A stretch of 6,949 nucleotides of DNA. It comes from Actinomycetes bacterium. Its GTDB lineage: Bacteria > Actinomycetota > Actinomycetes > Streptosporangiales > Streptosporangiaceae. The translations under genes and the position numbers were made by a program. The notes beneath the pieces are model-generated. The model had not been told where the DNA came from and did no database searches. It saw only the letters and a list, made by a program, of their open reading frames with translations. The DNA lies in contig JAFACJ010000525.1 in NCBI GenBank assembly GCA_023425615.1, positions 1 through 6,949 on the forward strand, read 5' to 3'. This document shows positions 1-5,780 of this stretch, piece after piece (position 1 is the stretch's first letter; every line of letters begins with the position of its first letter).

Positions 1-1184
1 GTGTGTACATCTGCGACGAGTGCATCGATCTCTGTAACGAGATCATCGAGGAGGAGCTCTCGGAGAGCTCGGACCTCAAATGGGACAGCCTGCCCAAGCC
101 CCGGGAGATCTACGAGTTCCTCGACGGCTATGTCATCGGGCAGGAGAAGGCGAAGAAGGCACTGTCCGTCGCGGTCTACAACCACTACAAGCGGATCCAG
201 TCCGGTGACTCGCGGGACGACGGGGTCGAGCTGGCCAAGTCCAACATCCTGCTGCTCGGCCCGACCGGATCCGGCAAGACCCTGCTCGCGCAGACGCTCG
301 CCAAACTGCTCAACGTCCCGTTCGCGATCGCCGACGCCACGGCCCTGACCGAGGCCGGATACGTCGGTGAGGACGTCGAGAACATCCTGCTCAAGCTCAT
401 CCAGGCCGCCGACTACGACGTCAAGAAGGCCGAGACGGGCATCATCTACATCGACGAGGTCGACAAGATCGCCCGCAAGAGCGAGAACCCGTCGATCACC
501 CGGGACGTCTCCGGGGAGGGCGTGCAGCAGGCACTGCTGAAGATCCTGGAGGGCACGACCGCCTCGGTCCCGCCCCAGGGCGGGCGCAAGCACCCGCACC
601 AGGAGTTCATCCAGATCGACACCACCAACGTGCTGTTCATCTGCGGCGGCGCCTTCGCCGGCCTCGAGAAGATCATCGAGTCCCGGGTGGGCAAGCAGGG
701 CGTGGGCTTCGGCGCGGTCATCCGCTCCAAGGTCGACTTCGCCAAGAACAGCGACATCTTCGGTGACGTCATGCCCGAGGACCTGCTGAAGTTCGGCATG
801 ATCCCCGAGTTCGTCGGCCGGCTCCCGATCATCACCAGCGTGCACAACCTGGACCGGGCCGCGCTGATCAACATCCTGACCGAGCCGAAGAACGCGCTGA
901 TCAAGCAGTACCGGCGCCTGTTCGAGCTGGACGGGGTGGACCTGGAGTTCACCGACGACGCCCTGGAGGCCGTCGCCGACCAGTCCATCCTGCGCGGCAC
1001 CGGCGCCCGCGGCCTGCGCGCCATCCTGGAGGAGGTGCTCCTCTCGGTGATGTACGAGGTGCCCAGCCGCCAGGACGTCGCCCAGGTGGTCATCACCCGG
1101 GAGTCGGTGCTGGAGCACGTCAACCCCACGCTCGTCCCGCGTGATCGCTCCCAGAAGCGCGAACCGCGCGAGAAGAGCGCCTGA
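1..1184 (+). CDS. clpX: ATP-dependent Clp protease ATP-binding subunit ClpX (5'-partial)
   Basis: ClpX is the cytoplasmic AAA+ unfoldase that recognises tagged or damaged proteins and feeds them to the ClpP peptidase. The reading frame is already open at base 3 and begins inside the N-terminal zinc-binding domain: the CDEC pair (C4, C7, numbering V at base 3 as residue 1) is the second half of the Cys4 site, so the GTG at base 3 is an internal valine and about 30-35 residues with the first Cys pair lie outside the window. Visible motifs in order are Walker A GPTGSGKT (86-93), pore loop GYVGED (119-124), Walker B IIYIDE (147-152), second pore-loop region around 160-174, sensor 1 TNVLFICGG (208-216), a VGF ClpP-docking loop (234-236), the arginine finger in EFVGRLP (R273) and sensor 2 GARG (R336). 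The 393 visible residues plus the missing part match the usual ~420-430 length. The C-terminal tail is charged. Nothing looks degraded. Confidence 0.98.
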   Translation, partial: VYICDECIDLCNEIIEEELSESSDLKWDSLPKPREIYEFLDGYVIGQEKAKKALSVAVYNHYKRIQSGDSRDDGVELAKSNILLLGPTGSGKTLLAQTLAKLLNVPFAIADATALTEAGYVGEDVENILLKLIQAADYDVKKAETGIIYIDEVDKIARKSENPSITRDVSGEGVQQALLKILEGTTASVPPQGGRKHPHQEFIQIDTTNVLFICGGAFAGLEKIIESRVGKQGVGFGAVIRSKVDFAKNSDIFGDVMPEDLLKFGMIPEFVGRLPIITSVHNLDRAALINILTEPKNALIKQYRRLFELDGVDLEFTDDALEAVADQSILRGTGARGLRAILEEVLLSVMYEVPSRQDVAQVVITRESVLEHVNPTLVPRDRSQKREPREKSA

Positions 1185-1198
1185 CCGCTCCCAGACAG

Positions 1199-1230
1199 AC
1201 CCGGCTCGCCCCCGAGCCGGGTTTCGTCGT
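1199..1230 (+). terminator. Intrinsic terminator after clpX
   Basis: Fifteen bases after the clpX stop, a perfect 10-bp stem (1199-1208 with 1213-1222, ACCCGGCTCG and CGAGCCGGGT) encloses a CCCC loop and is followed by a short T-rich run TTTCGTCGT. This is a typical high-GC intrinsic terminator. The clpX transcript probably ends here, which separates it from the convergent kinase gene. A second, weaker palindrome, GGCTCTGAGAGCC (1254-1266), lies just downstream and may assist. Confidence 0.85.
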
Positions 1231-1334
1231 CTCCGGGACGATGCCATCTGAGAGGCTCTGAGAGCCGTCCAGGGCACACCTCAGGAAGCCGGGACAAAAA
1301 CCCCGCTAAACCCCGCAGAGCTCGCGTCGGCGCA

Positions 1335-1455
1335 CGATGAGCGGTACCCAGGGCCATACCGGGGCGTTCAGGACGGCGGGGGTTCGGAAGCCGCGGCCGT
1401 CGGGTGAGAGAGGCGATGAGCGGTGCCCGGGGCACCGCTGCGCGGTGTTCAGGAC
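1335..1455. repeat. Imperfect direct repeat, two ~40-base copies
   Basis: Two copies of a related element lie 79 bases apart in the same orientation: 1335-1374 (40 bases) and 1414-1455 (42 bases). Both begin with CGATGAGCGGT on the plus strand and end with GTTCAGGAC; the middles differ but stay similar. The second copy overlaps the last codons and stop of the long kinase gene (stop at 1449-1451), and its core forms a strong hairpin; the core of the first copy forms only a weak one. The element may be a duplicated gene end or terminator. No coding remnant was recognised between the copies. Confidence 0.6.
1419..1439 (-). terminator. Hairpin downstream of the long histidine kinase gene
   Basis: A perfect 9-bp GC-rich stem (1419-1427 AGCGGTGCC with 1431-1439 GGCACCGCT) with a 3-base loop starts 10 bases past the kinase stop on the minus strand. 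No T-tract follows on the minus strand, so it would be a terminator of the I-shaped type suggested for actinomycetes, or a 3'-end stabiliser. Position supports a role in ending the leftward operon; function is inferred. Confidence 0.6.
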
Positions 1456-3389
1456 AGGAGGGGGAGGCGGGCGGTGACGACCGTGCCGCCGCCGGGCCGG
1501 GAGGCGATGGTGAAGGTGCCGCCGAGTTCGGCGGCGCGCTCCCGCATGGAGGTCAGGCCCAGGCCCGAACGTGACTGGCGGGGCAGGCCGCGGCCGTCGT
1601 CGGAGACGGTGATCTCCAGATCGCCTCCGGTGTCGGTGAGCCGCAGATCGACGCTGGTGGCCTTGGCGTGCCGGCGGACGTTGTTGAGCGCCTCCTGGAT
1701 GATCCGGTAGGCGGTCACCTCCTGGGCGGGGGAGAGCGGAGGCAACTCCTCGCACCGCACGTCCACCCGGGGCTCGGGCAGGTCGGAGGCGAGCTCCCGG
1801 ATCGCGCCGAGCAGGCCCAGCCGGTCGAGGGCGGGCGGGCGCAGCCCGTGCACCAGCTCCCGGATCTCGCCCATCGCGGTGGTCATCCGCTCGCGCAGCG
1901 CCAGCAGGGACGGCTCGACCGCCTCCGGGTCGGTGGTGAGCCTCACCCGGGCGGCGTCGACGGACAGCGCCAGCGCCGCGAGGGTCGGCCCGAGCCCGTC
2001 GTGCAGATCGCGGCTGAGCCGGCGGCGCTCGTCCTCGCGGGTGTTGATGACGGTCTCGTGGGAGACCCGCAGCAGCCGCACGGTGTGCGCGAGATCGGCG
2101 ACGTGCCGGGTGAGCACGCCGATGAGCCGGTGATCGGCGTGGCTCGGCCCGTACAGCATCATCCGGCCGATCTGCTCGCCGTGCCACACCAGCGGGACCA
2201 CCTGCGCCCGGGTGTCCTCCACGCCGTCGGTGTGCACGATCGCCCCGTCGATCTCGATGGCGACGCCGGGGAGCGCCAGGGTGCGGCGGACGGAGCGGGC
2301 CGCCAGCCGCAGCGCGGTGGCCGGGTCCTCGGTCTGCTGCACGGTGCGCGACAGCCGGTCGGCCAGCCGGTAGGGGTCGCGTTCCACGCCGAACAGCAGG
2401 TCGATGGAGAGCTGGATGCGGGAGCGGACGGGGTGGAACAGCGCGCCGACGGCGAGCGCGCCGAAGAACCCGGCGGCCTGCCCGGCGACGAGCCCGTTGA
2501 CCAGGGCGATGAGCCCGAAGTAGACGGCGCCCAGCACCGCGGTCAGGGTGCCGTAGACCAGGGTCCGGTTGACGATGACGTCGATGTCATAGAGCCGGTA
2601 GCGCAGGATCGCGATCGTCAGCGAGACCGGCACCGTGGTCACCGCGGTGCAGGTCAAGGTGGCGAACAGCCAGAACGGCATGTCCGGCCACATCAGGTCC
2701 CAGTAGCCGGCCAGCGCGGTGCCCAGCAGCGGGTAGGCGACCAGCGCGATCTGCCTCCGGGCGATGGGGCTGCCGGCCTGGAAGCGCAGGATCAAGGTGG
2801 CGAGGCTGACGAAGGTCAGCGTCACGGTGACCGGCTGGATGCCCCACAGGTAGACCTCGTCGAGATCCGGCAGTGCCGACACCCCGAACGGGTTGTCCAC
2901 CCGGTGCGCGCCCACGCCCAGGGGGCCGGGCACCAGCATCCGGTACAGGACGTTGACGCCGATGACGGCCGCCGACAGCCACAGCATCGGGCGCCAGCGC
3001 CGCGAGGGCGGCCTGCCGTCGGGGAAGAGCAGCGGGACGATCATCACCAGCGGCAGGAACTCCAGCAGGTACAGCCAGGTGGCGCCCCAGCGCAGCAGGA
3101 CCGCGCCCGGCAGTTCGTGCAGCAGCGCCCAGCGGGAGAAGGGGACCAGCAGCCAGGAGGCGGCGGCGATCAGGCCGATCGTCCACAGCAGCCTGCCGAT
3201 GACCAGCCCCTGCTTGCGGCTGAGCAGGTACGCCCCGATGGCCGGGTACAGGCAGCCCATGATGACCTCGGGCCGCCAGGACTGGCTCGTCCGGTACTCG
3301 ACGGGCACCCCGTACCGGAAGGCGTACGCGAGGATGACGCACAGCGGGCCGGCCAGCGCCCCGGCCCACAGGACCGTTCTACGTGCCAA
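1449..3389 (-). CDS. Multi-membrane sensor histidine kinase (HisKA_3/HATPase, NarL-type partner)
   Basis: This 646-residue membrane kinase would autophosphorylate on histidine and pass the phosphate to a NarL-type regulator, most simply the one encoded just upstream. The N-terminal half carries about ten hydrophobic segments (approximately 5-24, 43-57, 62-82, 103-122, 133-152, 184-203, 214-230, 238-262, 281-301, 307-319). It also has motifs I recall from actinobacterial kinases of this kind: [15 protein letters not shown] (120-134) and [17 protein letters not shown] (264-280). Residues 335-445 form a cytoplasmic linker, possibly GAF-like. The HisKA_3 box has H463 in [11 protein letters not shown]. 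The ATPase domain shows the N-box EALNN (566-570), the G1 box DDGRG (597-601) and the G2 box GLGL (609-612). All catalytic motifs are intact. The start is TTG at 3387-3389, with GAGG six bases upstream; it overlaps the regulator's stop by 11 bases, and any later start would remove the first membrane helix. The signal sensed is unknown. Confidence 0.93.
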   Translation of the reverse strand: MARRTVLWAGALAGPLCVILAYAFRYGVPVEYRTSQSWRPEVIMGCLYPAIGAYLLSRKQGLVIGRLLWTIGLIAAASWLLVPFSRWALLHELPGAVLLRWGATWLYLLEFLPLVMIVPLLFPDGRPPSRRWRPMLWLSAAVIGVNVLYRMLVPGPLGVGAHRVDNPFGVSALPDLDEVYLWGIQPVTVTLTFVSLATLILRFQAGSPIARRQIALVAYPLLGTALAGYWDLMWPDMPFWLFATLTCTAVTTVPVSLTIAILRYRLYDIDVIVNRTLVYGTLTAVLGAVYFGLIALVNGLVAGQAAGFFGALAVGALFHPVRSRIQLSIDLLFGVERDPYRLADRLSRTVQQTEDPATALRLAARSVRRTLALPGVAIEIDGAIVHTDGVEDTRAQVVPLVWHGEQIGRMMLYGPSHADHRLIGVLTRHVADLAHTVRLLRVSHETVINTREDERRRLSRDLHDGLGPTLAALALSVDAARVRLTTDPEAVEPSLLALRERMTTAMGEIRELVHGLRPPALDRLGLLGAIRELASDLPEPRVDVRCEELPPLSPAQEVTAYRIIQEALNNVRRHAKATSVDLRLTDTGGDLEITVSDDGRGLPRQSRSGLGLTSMRERAAELGGTFTIASRPGGGTVVTARLPLLS

Positions 3390-4023
3390 GTCCGGCCTCG
3401 CGAGCCAGCACTATCGCCTGAGCCCGGTCGGCCACGTGCAACTTCATGAAGATGTTGGAGACGTGGTTGCGGATCGTCTTCGGCGACAGGAAGAGGATTC
3501 CGGCGATCTCCCCGTTGTTGCGGCCCTGGGCGATCAGTTCGAGCACCTCCCGTTCCCGGTCGGTCAGCTCGGGGAAGGCGGACTTGCGGGGGTCGGGCAT
3601 CTCGGTGAAGTAGGTGAGGACCCGCCGGGCGATCTCCGGACCGTAGATCGCCTCCCCCGCCGCCACCGCGCGGACGGCGCGGGCGATCTCCTCGGCGCCC
3701 GACTCCTTGAGCAGGTAGCCGCGGGCGCCGGCGCGCATCGCGGCGAACACCGAGTCGTCGTCGCGGAACATGGTGAGCACCAGCACCCCGATGTGGGGGC
3801 TGGTGCGGGTGATGGTGCGGGTGGCCTCGATGCCGTTGCCGCCGGGCATGTGCAGGTCCATCACGACCACGTCGGGCTGGACGTCGTGGGCGAGTTGGAC
3901 GGCGGCCGGACCGTTCTCGGCCTCGGCGATGACCTCGATGCCCAACGCCTCCAGCAGGGCGCGCAGGCCCTGCCGGAACATGGGGTGGTCGTCAGCGATG
4001 ATCACTCGGATGTCGTCGGACAC
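3379..4023 (-). CDS. NarL/FixJ-family response regulator (REC + LuxR-type HTH)
   Basis: This 214-residue cytoplasmic DNA-binding regulator is controlled by phosphorylation. The receiver domain (about 5-120) has the acidic pair D11/D12, phosphoacceptor D56 in VVVMDLHMP, the switch residue T84 and the conserved K106. The LuxR-type helix-turn-helix (about 152-212) contains LTDREREVLELIAQG and KTIRNHVSNIFMKL. The chosen start is GTG at 4021-4023, because GGAGGA lies eight bases upstream (4032-4037) and the receiver domain begins at once with IRVIIADDHP. The reading frame continues open to 4203, but that 60-residue extension is only a shadow of the kinase gene it overlaps. The gene overlaps the end of the short kinase by 32 bases and the start of the long kinase by 11. 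It is therefore almost certainly co-translated with both and is the only regulator available to them here. Its target promoters are unknown; autoregulation of the cassette would be common for the family. Confidence 0.95.
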   Translation of the reverse strand: MSDDIRVIIADDHPMFRQGLRALLEALGIEVIAEAENGPAAVQLAHDVQPDVVVMDLHMPGGNGIEATRTITRTSPHIGVLVLTMFRDDDSVFAAMRAGARGYLLKESGAEEIARAVRAVAAGEAIYGPEIARRVLTYFTEMPDPRKSAFPELTDREREVLELIAQGRNNGEIAGILFLSPKTIRNHVSNIFMKLHVADRAQAIVLAREAGLGT

Positions 4024-4768
4024 GACTGGGTTCCTCCGGGAGCAGGTTGAGGGGGAGTCGGGCGACGACCGCGGTGCCGCCGCCCGGCCGGGGTCCGATG
4101 GTGCACACGCCGCCCACCTCGGCGGCGCGTTCGCGCATCGCGGCCAGGCCCGTGCCGTCCCGGCCGTGCGGCGGCAGCCCGGTGCCGGGGTCGGCGACGA
4201 CAAGGTGGAGCGCCTCGGTGCCGCGGCTGAGCCTGACCAGGGCGCTGGCGGCGAGGGAGTGGCGTCGCACGTTGTTGAGAGCCTCCTGGACGATCCGGTA
4301 GGCGGCGACCTCGACCGCGGCGGGGAGACCGGTCAGCTCGCCGTTGATCTTGACTTCGACCATGATGCCGTCGGTTCCGTCGGCCAGTCCGCCGACCGCC
4401 CCGGCCAGGCCGAGGTCATCGAGGGCGGGCGGGCGCAGTCCGGCCACCAGCTCCCGGATGTCGCCGACCGCCGCGGCCAGCCGCTGCCGCAGGTCCGACA
4501 GGAGCGGGCCGACCCGCTCGGGCCGGCTGTCCAGGGTCAGCCGCGCGGTGTCCAGGGCCATGGCGAGGCTGGCCAGGGTGGGGCCGAGACCGTCGTGGAG
4601 ATCGTGCCGCAGCCGCCGGCGCTCCTCCTCGGCCGCGGCCAGGATGCGTTCCCGTGACCGCTGCAGTGCTCCGGCACGGTCATCCGCGGCGGGGGCGGGC
4701 CGCCGGGTCAGCAGGACGCCGACGGCGAGCCCCAGCAGGAACGCGCTGAGCGCGGTGACGCCGTACAT
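3992..4768 (-). CDS. Short sensor-less histidine kinase (HisKA_3/HATPase)
   Basis: This 258-residue kinase is reduced to one N-terminal hydrophobic segment (about 4-21), a short linker, and the dimerisation/phosphotransfer and ATPase domains. H58 lies in [12 protein letters not shown]. The N-box is EALNN (162-166), the G1 box DPGTG (193-197) and the G2 region GTGLAAMRERA (205-215), so catalysis should be intact. With no extracytoplasmic or cytoplasmic sensor domain, it must sense through its membrane segment or through a partner. The DHp and ATPase parts closely resemble those of the long kinase at 1449-3389, which suggests duplication. ATG at 4766-4768 has GGAGAGG nine bases upstream (4778-4784). 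The ATPase fold ends near ARLPL (236-240); the extra 18-residue tail is encoded mostly by the 32-base overlap with the regulator and its ribosome binding site. It sits 53 bases after the membrane-protein gene, so co-transcription is likely. It should phosphorylate the overlapping regulator gene's product. Confidence 0.93.
   Translation of the reverse strand: MYGVTALSAFLLGLAVGVLLTRRPAPAADDRAGALQRSRERILAAAEEERRRLRHDLHDGLGPTLASLAMALDTARLTLDSRPERVGPLLSDLRQRLAAAVGDIRELVAGLRPPALDDLGLAGAVGGLADGTDGIMVEVKINGELTGLPAAVEVAAYRIVQEALNNVRRHSLAASALVRLSRGTEALHLVVADPGTGLPPHGRDGTGLAAMRERAAEVGGVCTIGPRPGGGTAVVARLPLNLLPEEPSRVRRHPSDHR
4032..4037 (-). promoter_or_regulatory. Ribosome binding site of the response regulator
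   Basis: GGAGGA on the minus strand lies eight bases before the GTG at 4023, inside the coding end of the short kinase. It decides the regulator start against the longer open frame that runs to 4203, and it implies translational coupling to the kinase. Confidence 0.8.
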
Positions 4769-4804
4769 ACCGGGAAGCCTCTCCGATCGTCCTCGTCACC
4801 GACA

Positions 4805-4818
4805 GGGACGGGTGTCCC
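4805..4818 (-). other. Small hairpin between membrane-protein and kinase genes
   Basis: GGGAC and GTCCC arms (5 bp, 4-base loop) begin three bases after the stop of the membrane-protein gene, in the 53-base gap before the short kinase. No T-tract follows. It could partly attenuate read-through or mark an RNA processing site, or be chance in GC-rich DNA. No convincing separate promoter for the kinase was seen in the gap. Confidence 0.3.
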
Positions 4819-4821
4819 GGA

Positions 4822-5643
4822 TCAGGCGGGCTTCTCCACGTCCGGCCGCATCTTGCGCATGATGTCGGCGAGCTGGGACCAGCCGATGGACTGCCCGCCG
4901 CCGGAGGTCACCGAGGTGAGGTCGGGGGAGGCGGTCAGCATGCCGAGCGAGGTGTCGGTCTGCCAGTAGCACAGCGGGATCGTGACGGTCGCCACCGTGA
5001 TCTCGGCGCAGGCGGCCTTGCCCGGACCCCCGGCGTCGGTGTCGTGGATGGTGACGCTGGCGCCCGAGCCCTGCAGGCCCTGCCGGAACCCGTCGGAGCT
5101 GCCCAGGTTGGAACCGCTGACGCCGGTGAAGGTCACCTTGGTGCCGCCCGCGTCGTAGGTCGCCGACACGACAGTGCCCTGGGAGCCGAGCAGGTTGCGG
5201 AAGGTGTTGCCGTAGGTGTCGCCGGTGGAGTCGTTGACCTGCGGGTAGCCGCCGGCGGTGGGCGGCGTGCTGATCGTGTACTTGTCGCTCCCGGCGCCGC
5301 CCAGGTTGGCGACGACCACCACGACGATGATGATGACGACGACCGCGACGATGCCGCCGATCCCCAGGGCGATGCCCTTGCGGTGGTTCGGCGGCTTGTG
5401 GGGAGAAGGAGGGAACCCGGGCTGCCCGTAGGGCTGCTGCGGCTGGCCGAACGGCGGCGGGGTCTGCCCGTAGGGCTGCTGCGGCTGGCCGAAGGGCGGC
5501 GGGGTCTGGCCGTAAGGCTGCTGCGGCTGCCCGTAGGGTTGCTGGGGCTGGCCGTAAGGCTGCTGGGGTTGCCCGTAGGGCTGCTGCGGCGGTTGGGGCC
5601 CGCCGTAGCCGGGGCCCTGGGGCGGGGGGTTCCAACCACTCAA
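4822..5643 (-). CDS. Pro/Gln/Tyr-rich single-span membrane protein, function unknown
   Basis: The specific family of this 273-residue protein is not recognised. It has three parts. Residues 1-89 are a low-complexity N-terminus built from tandem seven-residue QPQQPYG units, interleaved near the end with QTPPPFG units, followed by a basic stretch HKPPNHRKG. Residues 91-112 are one very hydrophobic Val/Ile-rich membrane helix. Residues 113-273 form a Gly/Ser/Thr-rich domain with exactly two cysteines (C212, C225) that could form a disulfide. The basic residues before the helix predict a cytoplasmic repeat and an external C-terminal domain. The start is TTG at 5641-5643: GGAG lies six bases upstream, an in-frame stop occurs 30 bases upstream with no ATG or GTG between, and no usable later start precedes the helix. 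It is first in the leftward cluster, 53 bases ahead of a kinase with no sensor domain, so a role in signal input is possible but unproven. Such N-termini are common on actinobacterial membrane proteins. Confidence 0.85.
   Translation of the reverse strand: MSGWNPPPQGPGYGGPQPPQQPYGQPQQPYGQPQQPYGQPQQPYGQTPPPFGQPQQPYGQTPPPFGQPQQPYGQPGFPPSPHKPPNHRKGIALGIGGIVAVVVIIIVVVVVANLGGAGSDKYTISTPPTAGGYPQVNDSTGDTYGNTFRNLLGSQGTVVSATYDAGGTKVTFTGVSGSNLGSSDGFRQGLQGSGASVTIHDTDAGGPGKAACAEITVATVTIPLCYWQTDTSLGMLTASPDLTSVTSGGGQSIGWSQLADIMRKMRPDVEKPA
5419..5586 (-). repeat. 21-base tandem repeat encoding QPQQPYG/QTPPPFG units
   Basis: Within the membrane-protein gene, codons 20-75 consist of about eight units of 21 bases. 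On the plus strand the unit reads approximately CTGCTGCGGCTGGCCGTAGGG, with synonymous variation. After four near-identical units come alternating QTPPPFG and QPQQPYG units, i.e. a 42-base higher-order period repeated twice. In-frame copy-number change would lengthen or shorten the cytoplasmic tail without a frameshift. Confidence 0.85.
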
Positions 5644-5649
5644 GGTAAT

Positions 5650-5653
5650 CTCC
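5650..5653 (-). promoter_or_regulatory. Ribosome binding site for the TTG-started membrane protein
   Basis: GGAG on the minus strand lies six bases before the TTG at 5643. With the in-frame TGA a little upstream it fixes TTG as the start. Confidence 0.65.
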
Positions 5654-5679
5654 GGGGCGTCGTCGAGGGACGTTCAGTG

Positions 5680-5694
5680 AGGACATTGTGTCCT
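5680..5694. promoter_or_regulatory. Inverted repeat AGGACA-TTG-TGTCCT, candidate operator
   Basis: A perfect 6-bp inverted repeat with a 3-base spacer lies in the divergent intergenic region and covers the candidate -10 box of the leftward gene cluster. The placement and symmetry fit a binding site for a dimeric regulator, possibly the NarL-type protein of this operon. No second copy was noticed elsewhere in the window. Binding is inference only. Confidence 0.4.
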
Positions 5695-5713
5695 ATCCTC
5701 CGTCCGGTGTCTC
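5685..5713 (-). promoter_or_regulatory. Candidate promoter of the leftward signalling cluster
   Basis: On the minus strand GAGACA (5708-5713) and CACAAT (5685-5690) are separated by exactly 17 bases; each matches 4 of 6 sigma-70-type consensus positions. Transcription would start near 5678, giving a leader of about 35 bases before the TTG start at 5643. It is the best match seen but not strong. Confidence 0.4.
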
Positions 5714-5766
5714 TCGCTCTTCCACAGCCTCACGCCGGTGAGCCCATGGCAGGGCTTGACGGGCCG

Positions 5767-5772
5767 TAGAAT
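5767..5772 (+). promoter_or_regulatory. -10 box TAGAAT for probable leaderless valS transcription
   Basis: TAGAAT is a strong actinobacterial -10 (TANNNT) and ends eight bases before the valS GTG at 5781. Transcription starting the usual 6-8 bases downstream would begin at or within two bases of the start codon. No Shine-Dalgarno sequence is present before the GTG, which agrees with a leaderless mRNA. No good -35 at 17-18 bases was seen. Confidence 0.55.
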
Positions 5773-5780
5773 CGGCGTTC

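Noticed and set aside
1291..1320. A-rich run next to CCCC stretches as a T-tract terminator on the minus strand
   Set aside because: The minus strand has TTTTT, but no stem longer than about 3-4 bp precedes it; the two AGCGGGGTTT-like stretches are direct, not inverted.
446..1435. Minus-strand open frame opposite clpX
   Set aside because: It covers highly conserved clpX coding sequence on the other strand and has a low-complexity Ser/Arg/Pro-rich product; a shadow frame.
1306..2187. Minus-strand open frame overlapping the 3' end of the long kinase in another frame
   Set aside because: Its product is mostly Arg, Ala, Pro and Gly, a frame-shifted reading of kinase codons.
1668..3449. Long plus-strand open frame (593 codons) opposite the long kinase
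   Set aside because: It is antisense to a gene with complete kinase motifs, its product is biased to Gly, Gln, Arg, Asp and Pro, and it lacks any domain. It arises from high GC content.
4024..4203. Sixty-codon N-terminal extension of the response regulator
   Set aside because: It overlaps the short kinase's conserved ATPase region, has no receiver-domain similarity, and GGAGGA stands eight bases before the GTG at 4023.
5419..5586. Regular repeats resembling a CRISPR array
   Set aside because: The units are contiguous 21-mers without unique spacers and code in frame for Pro/Gln/Tyr repeats.
4796..5686. ATG-started minus-strand frame (ATG at 5686) parallel to the membrane-protein gene
   Set aside because: The 21-base repeats keep all frames open. 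This frame gives Ala/Arg/Pro/Leu repeats and then Arg/His-rich sequence with no membrane helix, while the TTG frame gives a clear tail-helix-domain layout.
5756..5761. TTGACG as a -35 box for valS
   Set aside because: It lies only five bases from the TAGAAT -10 box, and no -10 is found 16-18 bases downstream of it.
5044..5769. Plus-strand frame with a poly-Asp stretch opposite the membrane-protein gene
   Set aside because: The Asp run is only the antisense of the Val/Ile-rich membrane helix codons; no ribosome binding site or domain supports it.
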